In this document: positions 26,860 to 38,345 of the stretch, in pieces
How the letters are laid out: each line of letters begins with the position of its first letter
Numbering within the stretch: the stretch's first letter is position 1
Assembly: GCA_030762175.1 (NCBI GenBank)
Contig: CM060830.1
Span: 47,763,501 to 47,827,500 of the forward strand
DNA from: Metallyticus violacea
Lineage: Eukaryota; Arthropoda; Insecta; Mantodea; Metallyticidae
Reading direction: 5' to 3'
Length of the DNA stretch: 64,000 nucleotides
The notes under the pieces: model-generated
Told to the model about the DNA's origin: nothing
Database searches by the model: none
What the model saw: only the letters and a program-made list of their open reading frames with translations
Program-made: the position numbers and the translations under genes

Positions 26860-27120
26860 TTACATTCCTTTGAATGCATTCGAACCCTGCCCACCATTCA
26901 GTACCATGCATCCAACTTCTGTAATGTAAGGGCCAAGCAGATTCCCTGGAGGGTAGTTGCCTGCGCCAGTGATATCCATCACCACCAAATTGGACAGAGT
27001 TATCGCATCGAGAGCGTGCCTCTTTACTTTCGCTGTCAGCTCAATGCACCTGTCGCACCTCTGGGAGTGGATAAAGCTAAGCACGCGGATAACGCACTTT
27101 ACTACTCCTGCGTCTGTCAT
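26860..27120 (-). CDS. Candidate host exon or small ORF, family not recognised
   Basis: An 86-codon frame stands out from its surroundings: it is close to balanced in GC while the flanks are AT-rich, and codons often end in G or C. The product contains 'CDRCIEL' (a C-x2-C pair), an alternating hydrophobic stretch 'DAITLSNLVVMDITG' and a glycine/proline-rich 'GAGNYPPGNLLG'. It has no signal peptide or membrane segment. Possible splice acceptors lie just upstream on the minus strand ('gacgcag' followed by 'gagtag'), so it may be an internal exon rather than a complete gene starting at the ATG. The stop follows 'AFKGM'; a GT donor-like site lies close to it. I do not recognise the family. It could also be a fragment of an unfamiliar transposon. 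Confidence 0.4.
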   Translation of the reverse strand: MTDAGVVKCVIRVLSFIHSQRCDRCIELTAKVKRHALDAITLSNLVVMDITGAGNYPPGNLLGPYITEVGCMVLNGGQGSNAFKGM

Positions 27121-27699
27121 TTAAGTGACGATCCTACACTGTTATCATGCTATAACAACAGTAAACTTGCTGTACAGTAATTTGCATGCACTGAATCCAA
27201 AAATGAAGTCCAGTTATTGGTATCATTCTTTTAAACATTTTATGTGCTTAATTTGTGTTTGGCATTATTTTACATTTTAATAAAAAAATGAGCGAATCTT
27301 AAAGATGTTTGCCTAATTCTGTCATCACATTCAAATCTATTACTCTGTTGCAGAAGTGCGATGATGGTAGAGAGATTAAAAACAGGTGTGTAGGAAGTTG
27401 GAATCAATGCGTGAATTGCTTTATTTGTTACATTTGCAAATAAAAATAATATTGATTTAGTATTCACATGATAACATAACTTTCAATACCAAAGACTCAT
27501 TTAAATTTTAAGGCACTTATACCCAGATACATACAAAAAGATGTATGTCTTTGTTTTCACAATAAACAGTAAATTAATAAATTTAATAAAATAAATAAAA
27601 AATCTCATTTCACTTAAATTAACGCTGATAGTGTGATTAAGCTTGAAGTGCTCGGAGGTTTCTAGATAAAATCTCTGTAGCCTTAGAGATTTCCACGAA
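27121..27699. other. Unassigned AT-rich DNA
   Basis: Nothing recognised. Confidence 0.4.
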
Positions 27700-27890
27700 T
27701 ATATAAAAAAGAATAATAATAACAATGTAACTATATTATCAATAATTATAAAAGCAGAAAAGGATAAAACACTACGAGAAAGTTACACTTATTAGCTTGC
27801 GATTACAACTCTGTGACTTTCTCTTAGTGTTTTATTCTTTTCTGCTTTTATAATTATTGTTAATTTAGTTACACTGTTAAAGGTGTTATA
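27700..27890. mobile_element. Foldback MITE H3
   Basis: The left arm (27,741-27,790, 'ataattataaaagcagaaaa') pairs with the right arm (27,812-27,862, complement). The loop is about 20-25 bases. It shares arm sequence with H1 and H2 ('gataaaacac...gagaaagt.acact') and the outer 'gttacactgttaa' flank. It is more diverged between arms than H2. Confidence 0.85.
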
Positions 27891-28045
27891 TTATTTTCTT
27901 TCATATTGTTTGCACCTCTGGTATTGCTTTTAACTTGGCTTATTAATTTAAATTTGCTTTTGCGTATTTTGCTTTCGATTTCTTTTCTATTTATCTATTA
28001 TTCTTTTAATTTTATTTCTTACTTTCTCTGTGTTTTCTAATACCC

Positions 28046-28048
<3 letters not shown>

Positions 28049-28079
<31 letters not shown>
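28049..28079 (+). repeat. (TTA)n microsatellite
   Basis: About ten TTA units, within a pyrimidine-rich AT stretch. Confidence 0.9.
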
Positions 28080-28080
<1 letters not shown>

Positions 28081-28224
28081 CTTTATTTATTTTATACTTC
28101 TTACACTACGACATCTATCCAAGATAATGCTATGAAATTTGGTTTAACACACACACACACGCACTAAGATTGGGGGAGGATATCGCAGTTGTAGTGGGAT
28201 GGAACAAATCAACATCTTCCATGT

Positions 28225-28396
28225 TGTTTTATTTACGGACGCTCTTTGACATCTCAGGTCATCAGCGTTCCATTCAATTTAGAGCGTGAAACGACCGATA
28301 AATTTTGCTCAGAGTCTTCTACTTTCAGACTTGAGGTTCTTTTACGTGCCGTAAATCTACGACACGAGACCCACAGCTTTATTTCCCCTCCGGTAG
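28225..28396 (-). repeat. SINE-A copy 5, lacking the tRNA-like head
   Basis: The body is present from 'ttatttacggacgctctttg' to 'cagctttatttcccctccgg', after which similarity stops. The head and adjacent body (about 110 bases) are missing. This fits a 5'-truncated insertion or a later deletion. Confidence 0.85.
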
Positions 28397-29829
28397 ATGG
28401 GATGAAAGAGCATAGGTACAGTAAGCCAAAAGATGCCTCGAATTTTCCCTACTTGATTCTCAGACTAATACACGATTAGTGTGAAAAGCTCATATTTAAA
28501 ATATTGATGGAATTAATGAAAATTCATCATTGAACAAAATTAATTTCGCTATATGTTTCCGAGTGTTTATTTCACATTATATATATTTATTTTTAAAGTG
28601 GAACAACTTGTGACAGGGTCACGTAACTTATTCTCTGATTGATAAAGATCTCTCTTGCTGGTGTTAAATGTCTCAAATTTGCGGTCACTTTTCGTAAACC
28701 TTGCCCTACATTTTGATTCCTCCCCGTTCCTTTCAGGGTGCCTATCATTTGAAAACTTGTCTTAAGTCAGTAAGCATTGCTTACTCACCTGTGTGCAGAG
28801 CTTGTGGTTGCCGGTCGAGCAAAGGGGAGGAGGTAGGCGTTCCCGGGCCCCCGAGCTCATTAGCTTACGTGATTGGCTTCCAAACCCCAGCGGGCTGTAG
28901 GTTGACGAGAACGTCACGGAAGGAAGGGGAGCGAGAGAGGGTAAACGTTGTGGCTTAGAGGGGGAGGAAATGTGGGTAGTGCAGCTCTAAGACTTGCGGT
29001 CTCTGTCTGTACATCGTACTTAAAGGAAATGACCTTCATGTTAAACACCGTATAGCAACCGCACAATCAACTTCTAAAGTTAAGATCAGAATGCTGCTAC
29101 TCCAGTCTTGAAACATGTTGCAAGGCTCGGCAGCTGCAGGCCTAGCCTACAGATGTTCCAGCTTAAGTTTGGGAGGGGGAGGGGAGTGGATGCACCTCTT
29201 TCCACCCGATGTGCATGCATTTATACGCTCCTCGCGGTTACAAACTCTTTGTTATAGTTGCGTCTTTAGTCAAGTATTCTAAATGTTGTGTTTTTATGAA
29301 GTTATCAATCTCATTTCTTACCTGATTAACAAGGCATCCCGAACGAGTCACCTGACGTTATAGGCATATATAATAAATAAAAAATATAGAAAACAATTAA
29401 AAGGTGTATAAAAGTTTTGAAGAGCACGTAATAGCAGTAAGAACTAAAATAAGCATACAATTCAGACGATATTTCGAATGGTTAAGCACCCTTTTTCACA
29501 GTGCACAGATCCCCTATTGAATACGGCGGACATGCCTTGGTTAATGTCAAGATCTTCACGTACTTTTACAATGAACGGACAGTGAACGAAACACAAAACG
29601 GTAATAAAGGCCACAGAGACTTTCCGGATACGCAGCAAAATTCCAGATCTGCCGGAAGGTTTACTGGAAACCTTTATGGTCAGATCCCCGATGACGTGTG
29701 GAACGTAAACCTGAGATGGGAGCAAATTGAGAATCAAGATCAAGTGAGAATGCGTTTTTGAAAGGGATTTTGGAGTTAGGGAGGGTAAGGCGAACTGCGG
29801 AATTAAAAATGAATTTGGGGTTCACATTG
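28397..29829. other. Unassigned DNA with a CpG-rich patch at 28,800-28,950
   Basis: I count about 12 CpGs in 28,801-28,950, with CCGGGCCCCCGAG and several G runs, against an AT-rich background. The ORF at 28,701-28,958 crosses the patch but has no domain. ORFs on both strands at 29,462-29,761 overlap one another and have no recognised family. Confidence 0.35.
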
Positions 29830-30390
29830 AGACAATAGAATGCAAAATTAAAGCGGTGAAATATTGGTTGAAAATAATTCTGAGAAATAAATCTTTAATT
29901 AGAGCAACGTGCTTCAAGGAGCAGCTTAGACTGGGATCGAATAAGACGTAGCTTTCAGAAAGCATCGGGTTGAGAAATATTTGGACAACGTAATGTGGGG
30001 AGAAGACTCCGTTGGAAGTACAAACGGGGTTAAAATCTGGGTGGCGGATGGAGCAGTTCATCAAAACAGGGGCCAGACTCATTAAACAGGGACTCGCGTG
30101 TTTTAGGCTTGGCAGCAGATCAGAATCTCAGGTGAAAATGTATTGGAGGAGAAGAATCATGATAGAACCTCCTAGCGAACTGTAGCAGCACAGAGGTGTA
30201 GAGAAAAAAGTTTCTGTCGCCTTCCTTTACTGACTCTATAGAGGGCATGCTGGGCTCTGCTGGCGGGTAAGAGTGAGAAGCAGGTAGGCAAATTCATGTC
30301 GAAGGTGAGACAGCTCAGGTCTGAAAAGCTGAAAACAGCGACGAGGGGCGGGAGGGAATTAAACTGAATTAAAAATACATGTATAGATAA
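29830..30390 (+). pseudogene. LINE ORF2 C-terminal relic
   Basis: The plus strand reads 'IECKIKAVKYWLKIILRN' then 'SLIRATCFKEQLRLGSNKT' and a 'GLRNIW' block, with stops and frameshifts afterwards. This matches the type of sequence found between the reverse transcriptase and the C-terminal knuckle of insect non-LTR elements. No reverse-transcriptase core or knuckle remains. The 3' boundary is uncertain; the stretch up to about 30,560 ('aataaatacactctttc') may be the old 3' end. I cannot say whether it belongs to the family at 2.74 kb. Confidence 0.5.
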
Positions 30391-30995
30391 TGTGTTCTCT
30401 TATTCTACTGACAAGGAGGAAGAGGTTCTATGTTCTGTATGTTTATATTAAGCTAAAATTGATATTGTTATTGTTACTTTTGTGTATTATGAAAGGCACG
30501 TGGAAGGTTGCAAAGTTAATATCATATATGTTAATTTGAATAAATACACTCTTTCATCCATTGAACAAACAAAAAGTCAACATGGCTGCCCCGGTAGTTC
30601 CATTTTGTCCGTTAAAGAGGTTCATGCTTTAATAGAACTGAGCAGGATTCTCTCGTAATCCTTTTGTGGTGTACTTAATCACATGTATATAATATTTGGA
30701 CCATCCTAATTAATAACTGCAATAGTAACAATGAAGTTTGCCATGCGATATACCCTGCAACAATGCATAATAATTCATGTATATTATTCATTCATTTTCT
30801 CCTCAGTGCCCAACTGTTATCCTCAGCAACTTATGGAAGTTTCACCCTTTGTAATGACGAAACTGTGAGCGAGTTCTCTGTATAGGATGCCTTGGCTGAG
30901 GTTATGTTTCCCGAAGGTAATGGTGATGATTATTATGGTGCACCAGGAGGTCATTAAATCTGGGGAAACCTAACTAACCATGCCATTGAATTGTT
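30391..30995. other. Unassigned DNA
   Basis: Nothing recognised beyond a possible LINE 3' end before about 30,560. Confidence 0.4.
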
Positions 30996-31458
30996 GCGGG
31001 CGGAGGAGCATACTCCGGTATTTTAACCTTGTTCTTCGGCTAACCTTTTATGCCTTTGTCCGCAAGAACACCTCCGAGAGAAAGGAAAGGGAGTAGATAG
31101 ATCCGCGAGCGTAAACGGGATCCCTAATAAATTACCAAATAGAACACCCTGATGCCGGCGGAATCTCCACCAAGGAATTCGAGGCGCTAAGAAAGTACCG
31201 GATGCCAGGACAGAAATCTTTCCAAGCGCAAGGCACTTTCGACCCTGTAACTAACGGAATGAAATTATATGAAATAGAAGAGTGGAAATTTTCTTGGAAA
31301 GGACAGATTCATCTCTGCATTCGCCTAAGCGACCAGAGAAAACAACGAAAAAACCCAAAATCAGGATGACTGGTCCATGGGATTTGAACCTGGGTACTTC
31401 CAAATGTGAGTTCAAATTGTTATCACCCCAACCACTCCCTCAGTTACCACACCATGGG
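30996..31458 (-). repeat. SINE-C copy 3, minus strand
   Basis: The reverse complement matches the SINE-C body ('ccgttagttacagggtcgaa', 'tttctctcggaggtgttc') and ends in a tRNA-like head near 31,370-31,458, whose B-box complement is 'gggatttgaacctggg'. The 97-codon plus-strand ORF over it is fortuitous. Confidence 0.82.
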
Positions 31459-31611
31459 CGTCGTTTAGATTATGCGAACGAACGAACTCGAAACTCCGGG
31501 AGTGGAAATCAGGAATTCTGGTCACTAGACAATGCATTGGTTGTGTATATAAACTTCATTACAATATCTCATTAACGAATAGAATAATTTAACAACTACA
31601 CCACCGTCACA
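31459..31611. other. Short spacer between SINEs
   Basis: Nothing recognised. Confidence 0.4.
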
Positions 31612-31896
31612 GGAAGCCGAGGTTGTTAAGGCGCGGACTCGTGAGCGAGAGGTCTGGGGTTCGAATCCTACCAGGACCATCATCCCTGACTGGGTTTTTT
31701 TCCAGGTTTACCTCATACCTCATAAATGGCAAATGATGAGGAGGTACCCTAAACATAGGCCTGGAACGTTTCCTTCCTTAAAAAGAATCCTTTCCCAATA
31801 TATCATTTCATCTCATATTATATCTGTGTTCACCGCCTGTGGTGCCTTAGTAGTAAAAAAGGGGGCATTTAACGCTACTCAAAAAAAAAAAAAATA
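31612..31896 (+). repeat. SINE-B copy 2, plus strand, A-tailed
   Basis: The tRNA-like head includes 'gttaaggcgcggactcgtga' and the B-box 'ggttcgaatcct'. The body has 'cctcataaatggcaaatgat' and it ends 'gcatttaacgctactc' followed by about 14 A. The ending is the expected SINE 3' tail. Confidence 0.9.
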
Positions 31897-32409
31897 CTAC
31901 ACTAACTTTCTCGTGGGTACAGGCTGATAGATTCAATTCTCTGTAAAAATTGCTACATAAAATACATAACAATAGATTTTCAGATCATAATATTTCACTT
32001 CTTTCCTATATATTGTCTCCAAATTAAAAATATCATTACACCAATAGTTGAGCTATTCACTTGTCTCATGGCTGCATATGAGTCAGTCGCAGTTTACTGT
32101 TACAAGAGCAGCCCTTATTTCTATTTTTGTGTTATTACAGCTTAGTTTTCGATTAAGATATTAATATGATTCAAGTTGTTCCAGGCTACTGGTGCGAAAG
32201 TATCATTAATTACAGTGTGTTAGTGTATTACATAAAAATGAGAGCACTATAACAGAAATAAATGTACACAGGAGTAATCTCATACTATAGAGGAATTTAG
32301 AAAATGCCAAAGTAGCAACTGGAAGAATTACGGAAGTAGAACTGTGCAAGTGAATGCAAATTTCATTAAAAGATGGTGGTGATGGCTACTGGTCGATCAT
32401 GGCCCCACC
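31897..32409. other. Unassigned AT-rich DNA
   Basis: Nothing recognised. Confidence 0.4.
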
Positions 32410-32692
32410 GCCACGTGTGGCCGAGGTCGTTAAGGCGCGGACTCGTGAGCGGGAGGTCTGGGCTTCGAATCCCGCCTAGACCGTCCTCCCTGATTGAGTT
32501 TTTTTTTTCCAGGTTTACCTCAGTCCTCATAAATGGCAAATGCCGGGGAGGTTCCCTAAACTTAGGCCTGGAATGCTTCCTTCCCTAAAAGAAATATCCT
32601 TTCCCAATATATCGTTTCATCTCATGTATCACCAGTGTCCACCGCCTGTAGTGCCCTGGTAGTAAGAACGGGCGTTAAACACTACTCGACCA
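32410..32692 (+). repeat. SINE-B copy 3, best preserved copy
   Basis: The head is 'gtggccgaggtcgttaaggc' and the B-box 'gcttcgaatcccgcc'. The full body runs to 'cgggcgttaaacactactcg'. The element is close enough to the other copies to serve as an informal reference. The ORF over it is fortuitous. Confidence 0.92.
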
Positions 32693-33680
32693 TGACGCAT
32701 GCGCCTAGCTTTATGCACAGGCCAAAATAAAATCTGTATGGCTAAAACCTTCCAGTAAATAAAAATTGAAAATGTTTATTCAGATTCTTAATGCAAGCAA
32801 AGTAAACGGTTTTAAGTTCACTCTTCATATACGTCACATTCCACGCCTCAAGCGAGAGAGCTAGCCAGCCAGCCTCTTGTAACTGACCTGAACGCTATTA
32901 ATAGAACGGAGAAGCTGAGGGTTATGTCGGGCGCCTAATACAGAGAGACACATAACACTGCAATATACAAGATGCACAAATAATTTATCCACCGAGTATC
33001 ATACGTTTGTGTTAAGGAAACGAGCTTGTCAGTGCAGGCTACTGCACACAGTTTCAGGTTAGTTTGTGACAAGCCCTTGCACACAGAGAGTGCTAAATGC
33101 ATCAACAAGCGCGTCCATTTAGAAACTGATAGTAATGTACTTCCGCACTATTAACGTGAAGCTTTGGTGAAATTATTAAATGGATGATGAGTAATTTGAA
33201 AATGATCTCCAACACAGGGCCTCCCTTGAAGGCATCATCGCAGAGAATGAGTCAAAATTTTCAATGTATGATTATGAAAAGTCACATGAAAATGAGGCAG
33301 ATAGTGATTCTCCATGATTTTATTCCACGTAAGAATTGTGGAAGATATAACAGAAACAAGCTATCTTGAGATAACATTACTGACAACTGGAAACAGAGTT
33401 AAAAAATTCGAGGTCAAGGCCATAACTAGAATCATGGATACCACAACAATGCTTTTTCATCTGGACTATCTAATTCTGCCGGAATACAACTGTGAATTTC
33501 CCCCGGCTGAGTTGTATATACAGTTTAGAGTTTGTAATCTGCACCACAGTTCATGCAAACGTTGTAGTCTGCCTTTCGAAGATATGTAACTTACGTCACA
33601 AGCATATTTAATGTGTCACATTACACATTATAAACTATTTCATGAATATTCTAATGTACTAATATTTTCACTTCCCAGGT
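32693..33680. other. Unassigned DNA
   Basis: No gene or repeat copy recognised. Overlapping small ORFs at 33,184-33,589 have no domain. Confidence 0.4.
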
Positions 33681-33996
33681 TACAAGATTTAGTTTGATTT
33701 GTTTTATTTGCGGACGCTCTTTAACGTCTCAGGTCATCAGCGTCCCATTCAATTCGGAGAGTCAAACGCCGACAAATTTGCTCAAAGGCCTCTTCTTTCA
33801 GGCTTGAGGTTCTTTTTCGTGCCGTAAAAGTACGACACGGGACCCACGGCTTTACTTCCCTTCCGAAGGAAGCCATAGTTTGGATTTTTACGTCCGAAAA
33901 TATCCACTGAATATCCATATCCACGATCCATTGAACCCACGATCTTCGTTTAAGAGGCAAGATCACTAGACCACCAGATCCAACTACAAGATTTAG
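33681..33996 (-). repeat. SINE-A copy 6 with intact 12-bp target-site duplication
   Basis: The SINE body (about 33,693-33,984) is flanked by exact copies of TACAAGATTTAG at 33,681-33,692 and 33,985-33,996. This is the clearest insertion signature in the window and fixes both ends of the element. The head is partly decayed ('tagaccaccagatcca'). Confidence 0.93.
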
Positions 33997-35179
33997 GACT
34001 GGTTATTAAATTACTTAGTGTAGTTAGGAATGTTAGTAGGCCAAACTTCAAATTGTGCAGCCCATTATTGATTCTTCGTATGAAAATTTACAAAAACGAA
34101 GTGGAATATTTGATTATATAAATTTTTATATTCGGATACCACTCAAAAGAAGCTCACAACATGCTGGGCGAAACGTCGGTAACGGGCTTCAACGATACGC
34201 GTCCTATGAGGGTTCAAGACGCTATGACGCAGACATGGAAACCTAGGCATCCTAACATTACCTTGTGGTGAAGTGTGCTACGCACTTAAATCCAGGTCAC
34301 TAATGTAATACATCATTACGTTATCAACCGTTTGTATTGCTTTATTACTATTAGTTATTAATTATCATTATTATAATCATTGCCATTTTATAATTTCTAA
34401 CTTGAAATATGAATTTATTTTATGAATACAACACTTCTTTATTTTTATAACTCACGATTCTAGTTACAATTTACACAACGAGTTTTTCAATATTTATTTA
34501 TGGTATCTGTAATACTATTTTTCTATATTATTACATTTTATAACCAAATATGAAAAAGGAATCATCGTGTTTGGAATGACGTTCATTTTTTCCGCCTTTT
34601 AGAAAAAATCCTGGCTATCCCATGTGCCACAGCGCAGTTTTAAAAATTTTTTAATGGCACAGTCGACATATCTCTATTGAATAATTCACAATATCGGGGT
34701 TAACAGTGACGCAGATTGCATACACTCATAACGCGGATATAAGGTTATTTACTTACAGAGATTTTTATCCCTAAGAGGTAATTCAAAACCTTCAAGTATG
34801 GTTGTGGTTAATTTCTATGAAATGATCCATGCGTAGGCCAATATTTGGATTGATAGAAAAAGTTAAGGTCACGGCAGGGATTCGACTAACGGTCGGAAAG
34901 GGCGTAGTAGTTCAGGTGGACTCGAAAATATGTGTAAGTTTATAAAACAGGTTAAGCTATATTACAAAGGTAACATAGAAATGTACCTGAAAAAAAATTA
35001 AGACCATGTAACTACATATTTTGAATTAGTTCAGGCCATTTTAGCTTATGTTTTATTAACTTTTTAGGTCATAAATATCTGTATCCCAATTATAACACTT
35101 ATGCTTGCTCAATTCCTAGTCTAAACTACTTCAAACCCTTAGGATTTGCAATCTTGGTCTTCAGTTTATTGCTTCCCCA
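33997..35179. other. Unassigned DNA; possible Penelope-type end at 34,130-34,260
   Basis: The phrase 'gggcgaaacgtcggtaacgg' at about 34,166-34,185 is of the kind seen at the ends of Penelope-like elements, next to their hammerhead motif, but the rest of a hammerhead core is not present. Otherwise nothing recognised. Confidence 0.3.
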
Positions 35180-35612
35180 CCTTGGTTGCTTAGGCAAATG
35201 CTGAGACGTACATTTACTTTCCACGAATTTTCCGCTCACCTATTTCATATAATGTCATTCCGTTGGTTCTGTTACAGACTCGAAAGTACGAGGGCGAAGT
35301 GGGCTGATGCAGTGTGACAGTGGCTTGCGTTTTGAAAATGTTCCTGTTGCAGCGACAGATATGGAAACGGAATTTCTGAGAGGCTCGAACTCCTTAGGTG
35401 TGGGCGTGGAGTCCCACAAGCCGTTGGAAACAAATTAGGGACCCCGTCTAAGCCTGTGACTCTCTGCACTTAGATCCTGGCCACTGGGCGTCTCCCTCGC
35501 AAATCCCTTCCTCCCGGAGGTGCTCGTATTGGAGACATAGGCACAAACGACCAGCCGTTGAGCTAGGCTGAAGTACCAAAGTATTCTCCTCTACCCCTAA
35601 GAATCCAATATA
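35180..35612 (+). repeat. SINE-C copy 4, head missing or decayed
   Basis: Body matches start at about 35,220 ('ccacgaattttccgctcacc'), include 'ccgttggttctgttacagac' and 'cccttcctcccggaggtgct', and end near 'ctacccctaagaatccaata'. No convincing A- or B-box precedes it. Confidence 0.8.
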
Positions 35613-37076
35613 ACAAAAACTAAACGCTTAATGAAAAAATAAATGTGTTTCATTTAGCAGAATTCCACAGTTACACCTAAGAATTGCAACAAAACACATT
35701 CCATCGATTTCAAAAGAAATGTCTTCCCTTTACACTTTTCTCTTAAGCCAGAAAAAACGTAAAAAGATCTTGACGTAAGAGTTTGCGTTATCTTATGGCT
35801 CTACGCCATTTACTCGTAACGCCACTATCTTGACACAACGATGAGGAAGGGTACACGGAAGAAAGGATTTATAATTTTCTGTACTTACAACTAAGGACAT
35901 TTAGAATGCTGTAGGAACAGAAATTACGCTCAAAATCACGCAACGAATGACATCACAACAGCCTGTAGCAGGTATAAGTGCGAAAGATAAAGTTGAAATC
36001 AGCACATTTCTTAGAACTGCTGATATAATATTTCCGAGAAGTCACAGCACTTGCTTGTGCTAGTTCCCACACACGTTTTCCTGTTTATCCTACGGTAAAG
36101 TCCCGGAGTTTAGTACGAATAAAAAAAATCAAGGTTAACCTACTCTAATTGCCGTGAGGTTCAGTTATGCCAGAACCTGTCCAACCAGTTTAAGATTGAT
36201 TGTGTTATGTACTATATGACCACGTTCCTTAACCTGAGGAAACGTATCATTAACATGGATGAACGAAACAATTGTGCATGATATAAAAGTTGTAGTTGAA
36301 ACTTTCAGAAATGCGGCATGTAGTTGATGCAAATTTATTACTGCCCAGGCAGTGCATCGTGCACATACCGCTTGTTGGGGTTTATTACGTCTTTAATAAA
36401 AGATAGAAAAGTTCATAATAATTATCTAATAATCTCCACATAACTTCAATTGTTTCATTTATACACTTATATTATTTTACTGATCTTTATCAGGCAACAA
36501 AAGACAACGCATGTGCTTGTACAACACACAAAAGTAATCATATAACAATTATAAATAAAATGTATTCCCGACATCGCCGGGCACCGTTTTATCCTGGGGG
36601 GAGAATTAAAGGTAATAGGAGTTGAAACGGGAAGGTCTATAGGAAGTATGGTTTCCCTTCCTCCCGTTTCATCTCCACTCTTGCTGTAACATTAAGGGAA
36701 ATAAATATGTTATAAGCTCACGAGGTGTTACATGCTAATATCCCTTAAACGAATCTTTAAAACTAAAGGCTAATTTTGCAAATATCATTAGATGAAAGGT
36801 TCTTTCAGATAGCATACACACTTCATCATCCCCTCAAGGAGAGGAATTCTATTACTATCATTTTTAATGATGTTAGTTTTCTTTGTAATCTTGGTCCTCT
36901 TAAATAAATAAAGCTACATTCGATTATTTTTTCCAAAATGAAATCATAATAATTTACAGATTTTTTTTGAAAATATGAGGATGAGTCAAATATAAACCGG
37001 ACTAATTTCAATTTATTGAACTAAAATGACATAAAAGGGAACCTCACATTTTTCTACATAGTTTACAAATTCAAGG
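35613..37076. other. Unassigned DNA
   Basis: No gene or repeat copy recognised. The G run and palindromic 'ggaaggtctataggaag' area near 36,595-36,665 is local only. Confidence 0.4.
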
Positions 37077-37320
37077 CCATCAGCGTCCCATTCAATTCAG
37101 GACGTGAAACGGCCGGTAAATTTTGTTCAGAGACCTCTTCTTTCAGGCTTGAAGTTCTTTTACGTGCCGCAAATCTACGACACGGGATCCTCACTTCCCT
37201 TCCGAAGGATGCTACACTTAAGATTTTTATGCATGAAAATAATCCATCGATCCTGGCCGGAACTGAACGCGCGATCTTGGGTCTAGAAGGCAAGTATGGT
37301 TACCACTAAAACTGACAGGA
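37077..37320 (-). repeat. SINE-A copy 7, 3' end trimmed
   Basis: The match starts inside the body at 'ggccatcagcgtcccattca' and continues to a decayed tRNA-like head ('gttaccactaaaactgacag'). It lies immediately beside the C-terminal end of the mariner relic at 37,380-38,345. Confidence 0.85.
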
Positions 37321-37379
37321 AACGCCTTAATCAAAGAGTGGGATTAGATAAAAACCATTCTCCTTGAGAATCGCCTCCT

Positions 37380-38345
37380 CAGCCTTCACCACTGTTTCCT
37401 ATAATGAAAAATAACTCCCACGAAGATTTTTTTTCTTTTTTTTGAATTTGAGGAAAAGGAATACTCTGACTATAGGGAGGGTGAGGGACACACTTTACAC
37501 TGATTTTTTTATATACTCAGCAAAATTTGCGATGTGTGGCCGTGCATTATTGTTTTGCAGCATCCAGCCTGCTCCATAGAAATGGATCTTTTGCGTGAGA
37601 TATGGCACTGTACAGTTTTCATGACATTTGCGTATTGCCAAGTTACAGTTGTGTGTGCAGTTATGACATGCTTGAATATCTAAAAATGAGATGATCATAA
37701 CTTTCTCAGCAGAAGCAAACTTTTACTTTTTTGATGTTGGTGATGAACACAGATCTTTGCTATTTCCTATTGGAATCGAAATGGTGAGTAGTCAAGTTTC
37801 ATCAGCAGTGAAAGAAAATCCGCAACTTCCTGTAACATCATTTTCTACTGCAAGCAAACCAGCACGCGAACGTTCTTTTGTTCGGGAATCAGCAGTCTTG
37901 GAACCCACCGTGCACAAACACTTCTCATATGCAACTTTTCAGTTACCAACATGTGGGTGGCACTCTTAAACTTTTTATAATTTTTGGCAATCTTTTTAAT
38001 GTTATTCATCTATCATCTCTCACAATGACAGCAGCGGTGTTAATGTATTCTTTCGATAGAGCAAAAAACTGGAGCGGCGGGCCCACCTTCCTTTGAAATT
38101 GGTTGCTTCTCATCTTTAAACCCTTTAAACTATCTTGGTGCTGTACTATATGGGGCAACAAATACTCCTATAACATTGCATAGGCCCCAGTAAAGAGTTG
38201 TTGAGACGAAAGCAGAATTTCAGAGCAGCATATTGCTATAGGCCTAACTGAACATGTCTCAACCTCTCACAGGTGGCACCAGAAGTGGCAACAATGAAAC
38301 CAGTAGCATTTACCTAACAAAATATTGTAAAGTTAAATTTTAGTG
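37380..38345 (-). pseudogene. Mariner-family transposase relic, copy 1
   Basis: The minus strand gives a degenerate mariner transposase. The N-terminal part aligns in nucleotides with the copy at 52,410-53,400, including 'gctgctctgaaattctg' and 'acatgttggtaactgaaaag'. The C-terminal part keeps a catalytic-region remnant, 'GWMLQNNNARPHIANFAEY', where the usual HDNARPH motif has lost the aspartate (N in its place), followed by a frameshifted 'PHPPYS' and 'FPQIQKK'. Mariner transposases are normally about 340-350 residues with a D,D34D triad. This copy is full of stops and cannot be active. SINE-A copy 7 lies at its 3' end. Confidence 0.75.

Noticed and set aside
29462..29761. Overlapping ORFs of 93 and 86 codons on opposite strands
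   Set aside because: Neither shows a family motif; they lie next to a LINE relic and could be its decayed upstream part, but I could not support that.
34880..34930. Phrases resembling both A- and B-box of a tRNA head
   Set aside because: The two phrases are in opposite orientation relative to each other, so they do not form one tRNA-like head.
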